From Jejuia sp049889775 (lineage in GTDB: Bacteria; Bacteroidota; Bacteroidia; Flavobacteriales; Flavobacteriaceae), in assembly GCA_049889775.1 (NCBI GenBank), contig JBMHCT010000043.1:124001-188000 (forward strand): DNA of 64,000 bases, read 5' to 3'. The position numbers were made by a program, and so were the translations under genes. Shown one piece after another: positions 44,087 to 53,737 of the stretch (positions are counted from its first letter, which is position 1; every line of letters begins with the position of its first letter). The notes under the pieces are model-generated. The model did no database searches. It was not told the origin of the DNA and saw only the letters and a program-made list of their open reading frames with translations.

Positions 44087-44614
44087 ATGAAAACTACCAG
44101 AATTTTTACTGCACTGCTATTATTTATAGTTACATTATCATGTTCCAACGCATCCGATGGAGAAGAAATGCAAAACGAAGAGGTGTCTTTTGAGGGTACT
44201 TGGTTGTTAAGGGATATAACTGGAATTAATTTAGATGGAAGCGCTATTCCGTTAGAGCTTTCACAGGAAATACGAGCTTTTGTTGAACTGATAGTTGATG
44301 AAGGTTGTGAATACATGACTTTTGAGTTTAAAACTGATCAATCGTTTATATTAGAGCAATATGATCCAAACGATTTCAATCCTACACAAGAGGAAGTAGA
44401 GTATGTAGTTAACTGTGAAAATATAGACACTTTCATTGGTACTTGGGAGTTGCAGAATGATCAATTGATTCTTAGTGGGGACGAGGATGAGTCCAGTACT
44501 TTTTCTGTAAGATTTGAATCTGGTAAAATGATTTTAGAAGATGTCCCGCTTGCAGCAATTTTACCTATTAATGGAGAAGGCGATTTTGTTTTTGTAAAAT
44601 TGGGTAATGGATAA
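44087..44614 (+). CDS. Lipocalin-like lipoprotein
   Basis: A 175-residue lipoprotein (lipobox IVTLSC at about residue 19) followed by an acidic spacer and a lipocalin-like beta-barrel: EGTWLLRDITG at the start, then TFEFKTDQSFILEQ and IGTWELQNDQLILSGDEDES, the strand pattern of Bacteroidota lipocalin/META-like proteins. The ligand is unknown. Stands alone, with the pseudogene divergent before it and polA convergent after it. Confidence 0.75.
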   Translation: MKTTRIFTALLLFIVTLSCSNASDGEEMQNEEVSFEGTWLLRDITGINLDGSAIPLELSQEIRAFVELIVDEGCEYMTFEFKTDQSFILEQYDPNDFNPTQEEVEYVVNCENIDTFIGTWELQNDQLILSGDEDESSTFSVRFESGKMILEDVPLAAILPINGEGDFVFVKLGNG

Positions 44615-44677
44615 ATAGAAATATTAGGACTGAATCTATTTTTTTAATTAAACCTTGAAAAAGTAGATTTAATAAAA

Positions 44678-47527
44678 TTAATGTGCTTCTAGCCAATTAT
44701 CACCAATATCTAAATCTACATCAAGCGGTACTTCTAATTTATAGGCGTTTTCCATTTCGGTTTTTACTAAAGTTTTGATGGTTTCCAATTCAGGTTTATA
44801 AACATCAAACACTAATTCATCGTGCACTTGTAGTAGCATTTTAGTTTTAAAATTGCCTTCCGATAGTTTTTGATGAATGTTAATCATGGCAATTTTTATA
44901 ATGTCGGCAGCACTTCCTTGTATAGGCGCGTTTACAGCATTTCGTTCTGCAGCACCGCGAACCACAGCATTTCTAGAATTAATGTCTTTTAAATAGCGAC
45001 GTCTGCCCAAAACCGTTTGCACATAACCGTTATCTCTTGCAAAATCTACTTGATCTTGAATGTAGTTTCTCAATTTAGGATAAGTGGCATAATAGGTGTC
45101 GATTAGCTCTTTTGATTCTGCTCGGGATAAGTTGGTTTGATTGCTTAAACCAAAAGCCGAAACACCATAAATAATTCCGAAATTTACCGTTTTCGCATTA
45201 CTACGTTGTTCGCGAGTTACATCGTTAATAGCAACATTAAATACTTTTGAAGCAGTAGAGGCATGAATATCTTCACCATTTTGGAATGCCGAAATCATGG
45301 TTTCTTCTTTACTTAAAGCAGCAATAATTCTTAGTTCTATTTGCGAGTAATCGGCAGCTAACAAAGTGAAGTCTTCACTTCTTGGAATAAACGCTTTCCT
45401 AAGTTTTCTTCCTTCTTCAGTCCTAATAGTAATATTTTGTAAGTTCGGGTTTATACTACTTAAGCGTCCTGTAGCTGCGGTAATTTGACTGAATTCAGTA
45501 TGTATTTTATGAGTTCTGGGGTCTATCTGATTTGGAAGAGGATTTAAGTAAGAGGTCTGTAGTTTGTTCAAGCTTCTCCATCTAATTAAATCATCAATAA
45601 TTGGATGTTTTCCTTTTAAATTATTCAAGACTTCGATCCCAGTTGCATACTGACCTGTTTTAGTTTTTTTTGGTTTATCTACGATTTTTAGCTCTTCAAA
45701 GAGAACAATACCCAATTGCCTTGGTGAAGCAATATTGAATTCTGTTTCAGAATATGATCTGATTTTGTCTTCAAGAGATTTTATTTCTTCTTTATTTTCA
45801 ATAGAAAGATCTTCAATAATTTTTGGATTCATTTTGATTCCTTCAAGCTCCATAGATGTAAGTGCTCTGAGTAAAGGAATTTCAATATCATCAAAGAGTC
45901 TTTGAGTATTGGCTTCACCTAATTCATTTTGAAAATGTTCTTTCAACTGCAACGTTATATCTGCATCTTCTACCGCATACTCCGTTTGTTTTTCTAACGG
46001 AACATCACGCATTGATAATTGGTTTTTGCCCTTTTTACCAATTAAAGTTTCAATAGAAATAGGTGTATAGTTGAGATATGTTTCAGCCAATACATCCATA
46101 TTATGGCGCATATCTGGATTAATAAGGTAATGCGCCAACATGGTATCAAAAAGTTTGCCCTTAACAGTAATATTGTATTTGGCTAAAACTTTAATATCGT
46201 ATTTTAAGTTCTGACCAATTTTTTCAATAGTTTCAGCTTCAAAAAATGGGCGTAATTGTTCAATCAATTCTTGCGCTTCATTTTTATCCTCCGGAAACGG
46301 CAAATAGAAACCTTTACCCACTTCCCAAGAAAAAGCAATTCCAACTAATTCCGCTGTTAAAGGATCTAACCCTGTGGTTTCAGTGTCAAAACATACAGAA
46401 GTCTGTTTCATCAAACTCTGTATAAACAAGGTTTTAGAAAGTGGCGTATTTACGCTTTGGTAAAAGTGAGAAGACGTTGTGTTTGTTTTTCTTGTGTATT
46501 CTGAAACCGTTTCCGTTTCACTGGATGGGTCTGCACCAAATAATGAAAACTGTCCAGCTCCAGCAGCTTTAGTCTCTTTTGGAGTAGGTGTAACGTCTTC
46601 CGTTTGAGTTTTAGCGGACTCGGGAGCGGTTGCACTTGAGGTGTCTGTAGCAAAGGTTTTTAGGAAATTTTCAGTAAGTCTTCTAAACTCCAAATCTTGA
46701 AAAATTTGTTTTACCTTTTCAATATCTGGTTGCTCCAGTTCAAAATCTTTAGCATCAAATTCTACAGGAACATCCAGCATAATGGTTGCTAGCTTTTTAG
46801 AAAGCAGTCCCAACTCACCATTAGCTTCAACCTTCTCTTTCATTTTACCTTTTAGCTGATCGGTATTTGCCAAAAGCCCTTCCATACTTCCAAATTCTGC
46901 AAGAAATTTTTTAGCCGTTTTTTCACCAACCCCAGGTAATCCAGGGATGTTATCACTACTATCACCCATCATACCTAAAAAGTCAATCACTTGCAATGGG
47001 TCTTCCACTTCAAACTTTTTCTGTACTTCTGGTATGCCCCAAGTTTCGTAGCCACCACCAAAAACTGGACGGTACATAAACACATTTTCGGTGACTAATT
47101 GGGCAAAATCTTTATCTGGAGTCACCATAAAGGTTTTAAAACCTTCTTTTTCCGCTTGTCTCGAAAGTGTCCCAATCACATCATCTGCCTCATAACCTTC
47201 TTTAACCATAATGGGAATGTGCATCGCTTCGAGAATGTTACAAATATGAGGAATTGCGGTACGAATACCTTCGGGCGTTTCATCACGATTAGCTTTGTAC
47301 TCCTCGTACATTTCAACTCTATCTACACTACCGCCTTTATCAAAACACACTGCTAAATGATCTGGACGTTCGCGCTTAATTACATCTAAAAGTGAATTCA
47401 TAAAGCCCATAATAGCGGAAGTGTCTTCTCCTTTAGAATTTATTCTTGGGTTTTTTATAAAGGCATAATAGCCTCTAAATATTAAGGCATAAGCATCTAC
47501 TAAAAAAAGGCGTTTTTGGTCTGACAT
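44678..47527 (-). CDS. polA: DNA polymerase I
   Basis: Removes RNA primers and fills gaps. The 949 residues carry the 5'-3' exonuclease (FLVDAYALIFRGYYAF, DNIPGLPGVGEKTAKK) to about 290, a Pro/Thr-rich linker, an apparently active 3'-5' proofreading domain (CFDTETTGLDP, GQNLKYDIKVLAKY, YAVEDADITLQL, i.e. the DEDD residues present) and the polymerase (DYSQIELRIIA, RSNAKTVNFGIIYG, QVHDELVFDV). Monocistronic, with a TAGATTTG promoter box upstream. Confidence 0.98.
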   Translation of the reverse strand: MSDQKRLFLVDAYALIFRGYYAFIKNPRINSKGEDTSAIMGFMNSLLDVIKRERPDHLAVCFDKGGSVDRVEMYEEYKANRDETPEGIRTAIPHICNILEAMHIPIMVKEGYEADDVIGTLSRQAEKEGFKTFMVTPDKDFAQLVTENVFMYRPVFGGGYETWGIPEVQKKFEVEDPLQVIDFLGMMGDSSDNIPGLPGVGEKTAKKFLAEFGSMEGLLANTDQLKGKMKEKVEANGELGLLSKKLATIMLDVPVEFDAKDFELEQPDIEKVKQIFQDLEFRRLTENFLKTFATDTSSATAPESAKTQTEDVTPTPKETKAAGAGQFSLFGADPSSETETVSEYTRKTNTTSSHFYQSVNTPLSKTLFIQSLMKQTSVCFDTETTGLDPLTAELVGIAFSWEVGKGFYLPFPEDKNEAQELIEQLRPFFEAETIEKIGQNLKYDIKVLAKYNITVKGKLFDTMLAHYLINPDMRHNMDVLAETYLNYTPISIETLIGKKGKNQLSMRDVPLEKQTEYAVEDADITLQLKEHFQNELGEANTQRLFDDIEIPLLRALTSMELEGIKMNPKIIEDLSIENKEEIKSLEDKIRSYSETEFNIASPRQLGIVLFEELKIVDKPKKTKTGQYATGIEVLNNLKGKHPIIDDLIRWRSLNKLQTSYLNPLPNQIDPRTHKIHTEFSQITAATGRLSSINPNLQNITIRTEEGRKLRKAFIPRSEDFTLLAADYSQIELRIIAALSKEETMISAFQNGEDIHASTASKVFNVAINDVTREQRSNAKTVNFGIIYGVSAFGLSNQTNLSRAESKELIDTYYATYPKLRNYIQDQVDFARDNGYVQTVLGRRRYLKDINSRNAVVRGAAERNAVNAPIQGSAADIIKIAMINIHQKLSEGNFKTKMLLQVHDELVFDVYKPELETIKTLVKTEMENAYKLEVPLDVDLDIGDNWLEAH

Positions 47528-47549
47528 TTTGATGGTTTTGCAAGAAAAC

Positions 47550-47557
47550 CAAATCTA
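47550..47557 (-). promoter_or_regulatory. -7 box of polA
   Basis: TAGATTTG on the minus strand, 22 bases upstream of the polA start. Confidence 0.6.
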
Positions 47558-47673
47558 CAAAAAGTAAATTGGAAAGTGGATAGTAAGGATACACCTTTTG
47601 CTTCGTCATAAATTCAAATCTTAACTATACGTTAAATAAATAACACTTTTAAAGTGGTGTTTTTGAATACCGC

Positions 47674-47681
47674 TATCTTTG
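47674..47681 (+). promoter_or_regulatory. -7 box of the metallophosphoesterase gene
   Basis: TATCTTTG, ending at 47681, 12 bases before the ATG at 47694. It overlaps the in-frame TTG at 47679, which rules out that TTG as the start. Confidence 0.65.
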
Positions 47682-47693
47682 ATAAAAAAACAA

Positions 47694-48926
47694 ATGATAC
47701 GTTGGCTTATATTTATATTAATTTTTATTGTAATTGATATTTATGCTTTTCAAGCCTTTCGCACCATCTCAAAGCATATTTGGCTTAGTGTATTATATTG
47801 GGTAATAACCTTAGCTGTTATTGGTAATTTTATAATTAAGTTTTATGGTTTAAGCCGTGGTGATTTTGGAAATACTCAGGCATTTGCCTTTGGATATTTA
47901 TTGGCTTTAATTGTTCCAAAATTGATTATTCTGGGTATTCTATTTGCTGAAGACATTTTTAGAGTACCTCAAGCTATTTTTAGATATTTTACAGAAGGCC
48001 CAAATTCAAGTGTAAAATATATGCCTTCACGCAGAGCATTTATTTCTAAAATTGCATTAGGAATTGCGGCTATTCCTTTTGGTGCTATTTTATATGGCAT
48101 CTACAAGGGCAAATACAACTTTAAAGTATTAAACTATACATTAACTTTTGAAGATCTGCCTGAGGCTTTTGATGGTTATAAACTTACTCAGATTAGCGAT
48201 GTGCATTCTGGAAGTTTTGATGATATAGAGAAGGTAAAGTATGCCATAGATCTTATAAATCAACAGCAAAGTGATGTGATATTATTCACAGGCGATATGG
48301 TAAATAACGAAGCCAAAGAGATGAAACCTTACATTGAAGTTTTCAATAAACTGAAAGCTAAAGATGGGTTGTACTCAGTTTTGGGTAATCATGATTATGG
48401 TGATTATATTCGTTGGGAATCTGATGAGGCTAAAGCACAAAATTTAGAGGATTTGAAACAAATTCAAAAAGAGATTGGTTTCGATTTACTCTTAAATGAA
48501 AGTAAATATTTAGAAAAAGACGGACAAAAAATAGCACTCATTGGTGTTGAAAATTGGGGTGCTGGTGGTTTTAAGAAAGTTGGTGATTTAAAGAAAGCTG
48601 TTTCCAATATTAGTAAAGATGATTTTAAAATATTAATGAGTCATGATCCATCGCATTGGGAGAAGCAAGTCATTGATGATGATTACCATTATCATTTAAC
48701 CTTAAGCGGTCATACCCATGGGATGCAATTTGGGATTGAAATTCCCGGTTGGTTTAAATGGAGCCCCGTAAAATGGAGGTATAAATATTGGGCTGGTATT
48801 TATGAGCAGTTAGGGCAATATATAAATGTGAATAGAGGTTTTGGGTATTTAGGATTTCCAGGGCGCGTTGGTATTTGGCCAGAAATTACAGTTATTGAAC
48901 TTAAAAAAGGTTCAAAAACTGTTTAA
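47694..48926 (+). CDS. Membrane-anchored metallophosphoesterase
   Basis: A 410-residue protein with three or four N-terminal membrane helices (to about residue 140), followed by a calcineurin-like phosphoesterase domain on the outside: QISDVHSGSFDD, LFTGDMVNNE, VLGNHDYGDY, LMSHDPSHW, LSGHTHGMQF. All metal-ligand motifs are intact. Similar to YkoQ/YaeI-type enzymes that hydrolyse lipid-linked or nucleotide phosphates. The ATG at 47694 fits the promoter box 12 bases upstream. Confidence 0.9.
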   Translation: MIRWLIFILIFIVIDIYAFQAFRTISKHIWLSVLYWVITLAVIGNFIIKFYGLSRGDFGNTQAFAFGYLLALIVPKLIILGILFAEDIFRVPQAIFRYFTEGPNSSVKYMPSRRAFISKIALGIAAIPFGAILYGIYKGKYNFKVLNYTLTFEDLPEAFDGYKLTQISDVHSGSFDDIEKVKYAIDLINQQQSDVILFTGDMVNNEAKEMKPYIEVFNKLKAKDGLYSVLGNHDYGDYIRWESDEAKAQNLEDLKQIQKEIGFDLLLNESKYLEKDGQKIALIGVENWGAGGFKKVGDLKKAVSNISKDDFKILMSHDPSHWEKQVIDDDYHYHLTLSGHTHGMQFGIEIPGWFKWSPVKWRYKYWAGIYEQLGQYINVNRGFGYLGFPGRVGIWPEITVIELKKGSKTV

Positions 48927-49022
48927 TCCCATGTAAACGTTATACTTACAAGGAAATTGCTTATTTTTATAAGAAGTAATTAATTATCATTTGTAAATTC
49001 TACCCTATTAATAGATTAAAAT

Positions 49023-49319
49023 ATGTCAAAATTTGGTGAACTTATCGATGTAAATGTCCCTGTGCTTTTTGACTTTTACGCAGATGGAGATGAAACATCT
49101 ATCGTGATGCATCCTGTGCTTCGTGATGTTGCCGCGGCGCTAGGTGATAAAGCTAAAGTTATCAAAATAGATGTGGATAAAAACCAAGAGTTAGCCGAAG
49201 CACTCCGTGTAAAAGGTCTTCCTACCTTAATTATTTATAAGGATGGCGAGATGAAATGGCGTCAAAGTGGCGAGCAAGATGCTGATACACTTATTGATAT
49301 TATAGAGGAGTACGTTTAA
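49023..49319 (+). CDS. Thioredoxin-fold protein lacking the CxxC motif
   Basis: A 98-residue thioredoxin fold (VPVLFDFYADG at the first strands, VIKIDVDKNQELAEALRVKGLPTLIIYKDG with the cis-proline). Where WCGPC belongs it reads ADGDETSIVMHP, and the whole protein has no cysteine. It therefore cannot do thiol redox; it may be a binding partner or chaperone. Similar cysteine-free paralogues are found in Flavobacteriia, as I recall. Its stop overlaps the convergent deacetylase gene by 4 bases. Confidence 0.88.
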   Translation: MSKFGELIDVNVPVLFDFYADGDETSIVMHPVLRDVAAALGDKAKVIKIDVDKNQELAEALRVKGLPTLIIYKDGEMKWRQSGEQDADTLIDIIEEYV

Positions 49320-49969
49320 AATTCTAAAGATTTAAATTGATATCCTTTTTGGCCGAAATGCTCTAAAACCCTAGGTAAAGCATATTGCATATTATCAGCC
49401 GATTTCACACTGTCGTGAAATACAATAATACTTCCTTTTTTTGCTTTTGAAATTACATTAGTAGTGCACGCTTCTTTAGTGGTATTTTTATCCCAATCAA
49501 AAGATAAAACGTCCCACATTACGATGTTATATCCAAGTTCTAGTAGAGATTTTCCCTGAGTGCGTGTGATTTTACCATAGGGTGGTCTAAACAACTTCTG
49601 AATATTAAATTCTGAATTAAGAAGATGATGGTTTAATGTGTTTTGTGCTTTTTCTACGTCTTTTAGATAGGAGTCTTTTGAAGTTTTCCAACCTTTTGTA
49701 TGATGCTGTGTATGATTGCCAACACTATGACCGTTTTTTAAAATTTTTTTGAAAACGTCTGGTTGTTTTTCAACGTTGGCGCCTATGCAAAAGAAAGTTG
49801 CTTTTGCCTTGTACTGTTCAAGAATATCCAGTGTCCAGTCTGTGATTTTAGGTGTGGGGCCATCATCAAATGTTAAGTAAATAATTTTATCGGTAGTATC
49901 AATATTCCAAATATAATTGGGGAATAAAGCTTTAACTACTTTTGGTGTCTTAATTGGCACTAAAGCCAT
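49316..49969 (-). CDS. Polysaccharide deacetylase (NodB domain)
   Basis: Removes acetyl groups from N-acetylated or O-acetylated glycans. The 217 residues are one NodB domain: TFDDGPTPKITDW (motif 1, catalytic Asp), HSVGNHTQHH (metal-binding HxxxH), LFRPPYGKITRTQ (motif 3) and IVFHDS near the end (motif 5). No signal peptide is visible, so the activity may be cytoplasmic or the protein exported by another route. It is 11 bases downstream of the DUF2723 gene, same strand, suggesting a glycan-related pair. Confidence 0.93.
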   Translation of the reverse strand: MALVPIKTPKVVKALFPNYIWNIDTTDKIIYLTFDDGPTPKITDWTLDILEQYKAKATFFCIGANVEKQPDVFKKILKNGHSVGNHTQHHTKGWKTSKDSYLKDVEKAQNTLNHHLLNSEFNIQKLFRPPYGKITRTQGKSLLELGYNIVMWDVLSFDWDKNTTKEACTTNVISKAKKGSIIVFHDSVKSADNMQYALPRVLEHFGQKGYQFKSLEF

Positions 49970-49980
49970 GTTATATTTAT

Positions 49981-52900
49981 TTACTCGTTACTATCACTAG
50001 AGGAATCAATAGGGTTTTCTACAGGTATATCCAAATCTGTTCTTTCTTCAGGAACTACTTCATCCTCTTCGTCACCATAAAAGTACTTGAATAATCTTAG
50101 GTAATTATTAAACGTGTCACCTTCCTTTTCAGCTAGCTCTTCATCCAATTCTATAAGCACATCAACTAAACCTTTGTAACGTTGAATGTCGGTATAAATA
50201 TCTTCAAACAAACGTTCTTGATTGTCTCTGGTTAAGCTACTGTAATACGTTAGATTTTCTTGGTATTTCTTACTGACTTTAAAGAACAAATCTTGAGCTT
50301 TCTCTTTCGCTCCAACTTGATAATAAGCACTAATATATGGTTCCAAAAGTGTGTAATATCCATAATGCTCCACTGGCATATTAGTCATGGCGATATCAGC
50401 GATTTCCTCTGCTTTTTCTAATTTGTCCTCATTAATTAATTGCTCTACCAAACGTGCTAAATTGCCACGATAGGTAATGGAGTTTTTACGCGTTTCAGGA
50501 TCGTGATAAATGTCTGGGCTACCGCTATTACCCCAATTCCAGCTTTTTACTTTTTCATACATTAAATCTGAATCTACACGACCCATATCAAAAGGATTAG
50601 CACGATCTACAGGTGTTTTTATAGGTACTAATTTGTAACACATACCATCCAACTGAAGGTAGTCTTTCATCCAAATATAATCATCATCGCCAAAGCTACC
50701 ACCTGTAAAGTAAATTGGTCGTTGCCATTCATTGTTGGCAATAACATCTAACATTAAAAGACGATTTTTATAAATAGCACCTTCATTGATATTAATTACA
50801 ATATTAGGCGCAATTTTATCGGCATCTTTTGGTTTTACGATACCGCTTTTTAAAGCATTTTCTTTATTTACGGGGATTTGAATATGTCTTGTGTATAAAA
50901 AGTTTGCATCCAAATCTTGATTTCTCATGCTACTGGTATCATAACCCTGTTGTTCCATAAGATACCTGTACTTTGTTTTTGGACTATCACTTTGAATAAA
51001 ATCAAGGGCTCTTTTCAAATTAATAGTGTCCTTAGTTAAAGCTTCAATTCTCACATAGTCGTTGGTACCATATTGATAATCTTTATGCTGAAGTTGAGAT
51101 GGAATAGGGTCACTCTCGTAAGCCTTACGTTTCATTTGATCGATATACCAATCTGTTTGGAATAGGCTGGTGTTAACCACCCTTACATCGGTTCTATAGC
51201 TCTCAATTTCTTGGGCATACCAAAGCGCGAAGGTATCGTTATCGCCAATAGTGAATAAGATGGCGTTTTCAGCACATGAGTCTAAGTATTTTCTAGCCAT
51301 CGCCTGTGCGGTATATTTACCAGATCGATCGTGGTCGTCCCAGTTATTAGCTGCCAAAATTCCAGGAACTAAAATTAAGCAAGCAATGGAGATAAGAGGC
51401 GCAGCCAAGGCTTTTGGTAACTTGTCTTTCAAAGTATGGTAGATGGCGTAAACACCAATACCAATCCATATGGCGTACACATAGAAGGAACCTACAACAG
51501 AATAATCACGCTCTCTAGGTTCAAAAGGACGTACGTTGGTGTACACTTGTATCGCAATTCCAGTAAATAAAAAGAAAACGACCATTACCCAAAAACGCTT
51601 TCTATCTGTATTTAGGAGAAAGAATAACCCAATTAACCCGATAATAAACGGCAAAAAGTAGTACGTGTTACGTCCCTTATTATTTTTCACATCTGAAGGT
51701 AAATTGTCTTGAGAATATCCTAAATGTAATTCATCCACAGGTGTAATTCCGCTTATCCAATTTCCATGATTATCTAATCGCCCTTGAATATCATCTTGTC
51801 TACCCACAAAATTCCACATAAAATAGCGCCAGTACATATAACCTAATTGATATTCAAAAAGATATTTTACATTGCTAATTAAATCTGGTTTTTCAATATC
51901 TAGATTACTTTGCTCTCTTCTTAAGAAATTATGATAATCTTCGTAATCTACATTGCCCTGAACCACTTCATTTCGAAATGCAGCTATTTTCTTCTTGTAT
52001 TCCGTAACTTGATTTAAAGCATAGTTATTTGCCTGATCTTCTGTTGCGCCAGCCGCTTCTGCCTCTCGATAGAATGATCTGTATAAATTGGGTTTAACAC
52101 TAAAATTTAAAAATCCAGTAAACCTCATGTAATTTTCGGCATGCTCGCCACTCCACATTCTTGGTAGAATTGAGGCATGCTTAGAATTATAGTTTTGTTT
52201 AGCGTCCTTGTAATCGTTAACAATTACATATTCACCTTTCTTTTCGTTCTTTTCATATTTGGGTTTGTCGTCAATGTAGGGGTTGTTTTCGTCCAAATAG
52301 GCGTACATATCTGTAAACTGAGGACCAAAAAACAAATGTGTCTCAGGATATTGCTCTAAATTATAATAGGCCAAAAGCTCTCTAGCACTTGATGGGTTAT
52401 TTTCATTAATTACCACATTAGCATTAGCGCGAATAGGTAACATCAACCACGTAGAAAAACCAATAATTACAAAAGTTAAACAAAGAATTCCTGTGTTTAA
52501 ATGCACATAGTTTTTTTGTCTGGTGTAGCGCAAGGCGTAAAAAATAATACCCACTAAAAGCAACACTGCAATTATAGATCCGGAGTTGAAGGGTAGCCCT
52601 ATACTATTCACAAAAAAGATTTCAAATACACTAAAAATCTTTAAGATATTAGGTGCCAATAATTTAAACACGAATAATAAAATTGCTACAGAAACTACAT
52701 TGGCAATAATAAAATTTTTGACGGTTACTGTTTTATAATTTTTGAAGTAGTAAATAAGTCCAATAACAGGAATTGTCAGCAGCCCCATAAAATGAACTCC
52801 AAAAGATAGCCCGATAATAAAAGCAATTAGGATTAACCAACGGTTAGCACGTGGCTTATCCATATCCTGTTCCCAACGTAATGCTAACCAAAAAAGCGAA

Positions 52901-53394
52901 GACATAATTAAGGTTGCCATGGCATAAACCTCTGTTTCCACAGCATTAAACCAAAACGAATCTGTAAAAGTGAAGGCTAAACTACCCACTAGTGCGCTAC
53001 CTAAAATGGCTTGATTTTGGGATTTAGAAATAGCATTGTTTTTTGAATTACTTTCAGAATTTAAATGCTCCACTAATTTTTTAAGCAAAAGACTGATGGT
53101 CCAGAACATAAATAAAATGGTGAATGCACTGGCTACAGCACTCATCATGTTCATCATTAACCCGATAAGTTCATTATTTCCAAAGGTAAAGGTTGAGAAA
53201 AATGCACCTAGCATTTGAAATAAAGGTGCTCCAGGAGGGTGCCCTACTTGTAATTTAGATGATGTTAAAATATACTCCCCAGCATCCCAAAAACTTACGG
53301 TGGGTTCAACCGTTAAACTATATGTAATTAAGGCAATTAAAAAAGAGAACCAACCTAAAATGGTGTTCCATTTTTTAAAATTAAAATCCATCAT
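49981..53394 (-). CDS. DUF2723 glycosyltransferase-like membrane protein
   Basis: A large 1137-residue inner-membrane protein, with about 12 hydrophobic helices in residues 10-330 and 590-720 and a periplasmic region with TPR-like helices at the end (AEEIADIAMTNMPVEHYGYY). DUF2723 proteins (GT117-type, PMT-like) are thought to act as protein O-glycosyltransferases in Bacteroidota; the first loop contains FWDAGEY, the catalytic-Asp-type motif. ATG-ATG at the start leaves one residue uncertain. The C-terminus is acidic (DSSSDSNE). Confidence 0.9.
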   Translation of the reverse strand: MMDFNFKKWNTILGWFSFLIALITYSLTVEPTVSFWDAGEYILTSSKLQVGHPPGAPLFQMLGAFFSTFTFGNNELIGLMMNMMSAVASAFTILFMFWTISLLLKKLVEHLNSESNSKNNAISKSQNQAILGSALVGSLAFTFTDSFWFNAVETEVYAMATLIMSSLFWLALRWEQDMDKPRANRWLILIAFIIGLSFGVHFMGLLTIPVIGLIYYFKNYKTVTVKNFIIANVVSVAILLFVFKLLAPNILKIFSVFEIFFVNSIGLPFNSGSIIAVLLLVGIIFYALRYTRQKNYVHLNTGILCLTFVIIGFSTWLMLPIRANANVVINENNPSSARELLAYYNLEQYPETHLFFGPQFTDMYAYLDENNPYIDDKPKYEKNEKKGEYVIVNDYKDAKQNYNSKHASILPRMWSGEHAENYMRFTGFLNFSVKPNLYRSFYREAEAAGATEDQANNYALNQVTEYKKKIAAFRNEVVQGNVDYEDYHNFLRREQSNLDIEKPDLISNVKYLFEYQLGYMYWRYFMWNFVGRQDDIQGRLDNHGNWISGITPVDELHLGYSQDNLPSDVKNNKGRNTYYFLPFIIGLIGLFFLLNTDRKRFWVMVVFFLFTGIAIQVYTNVRPFEPRERDYSVVGSFYVYAIWIGIGVYAIYHTLKDKLPKALAAPLISIACLILVPGILAANNWDDHDRSGKYTAQAMARKYLDSCAENAILFTIGDNDTFALWYAQEIESYRTDVRVVNTSLFQTDWYIDQMKRKAYESDPIPSQLQHKDYQYGTNDYVRIEALTKDTINLKRALDFIQSDSPKTKYRYLMEQQGYDTSSMRNQDLDANFLYTRHIQIPVNKENALKSGIVKPKDADKIAPNIVININEGAIYKNRLLMLDVIANNEWQRPIYFTGGSFGDDDYIWMKDYLQLDGMCYKLVPIKTPVDRANPFDMGRVDSDLMYEKVKSWNWGNSGSPDIYHDPETRKNSITYRGNLARLVEQLINEDKLEKAEEIADIAMTNMPVEHYGYYTLLEPYISAYYQVGAKEKAQDLFFKVSKKYQENLTYYSSLTRDNQERLFEDIYTDIQRYKGLVDVLIELDEELAEKEGDTFNNYLRLFKYFYGDEEDEVVPEERTDLDIPVENPIDSSSDSNE

Positions 53395-53557
53395 CTATAT
53401 GCGTGTTAGTTTGTTGTGGCGAATTTAACAATAAATATCAAACAGCTATAAATATTATATAACCCTTAACATAAACGCTATGTGGATCAAAACATTACCT
53501 TTTTTAGATGAATTTTTACCATAGAAAGACAAGAGTGTGTTTTTTTGAAAAAAATTC

Positions 53558-53587
53558 TTGTTCAAACAAAACTTTGTGCTAAATTTG
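53558..53587 (+). promoter_or_regulatory. tRNA-Gln promoter
   Basis: TTG at 53558-53560 and TAAATTTG at 53580-53587, spaced by 19 bases, in full agreement with the Bacteroidota consensus. The tRNA starts 9 bases later. Confidence 0.85.
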
Positions 53588-53596
53588 CACCCGCAT

Positions 53597-53669
53597 TGGC
53601 CCATGGTGTAACTGGCAACACGTCTGGTTTTGGTCCAGAAGAGTCTAGGTTCGAGCCCTAGTGGGCCAA
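53597..53669 (+). tRNA. tRNA-Gln (anticodon TTG)
   Basis: Acceptor arms TGGCCCA/TGGGCCA, a D-arm with GGTGTAACTGGCAACA, the anticodon stem-loop TCTGG-TTTTGGT-CCAGA (anticodon TTG) and a T-arm CTAGG-TTCGAGC-CCTAG. The discriminator base is A; CCA is not encoded. Decodes CAA and CAG (the latter by wobble). Confidence 0.97.
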
Positions 53670-53679
53670 CTGTAATTAC

Positions 53680-53717
53680 AAACCCTAACTATTTATAGTT
53701 GGGGTTTTGTTTTTTTA
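53680..53717 (+). terminator. Terminator after tRNA-Gln
   Basis: AAACCCTAACTA pairs with TAGTTGGGGTTT around a TTTA loop, followed by T-rich sequence, 10 bases past the tRNA. Confidence 0.9.
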
Positions 53718-53737
53718 ATCCTTCTTAAATTTGTTAC

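Noticed and set aside
47679..48926. TTG start for the metallophosphoesterase
   Set aside because: The TTG is part of the -7 box TATCTTTG; the ATG at 47694 is downstream of the transcription start.
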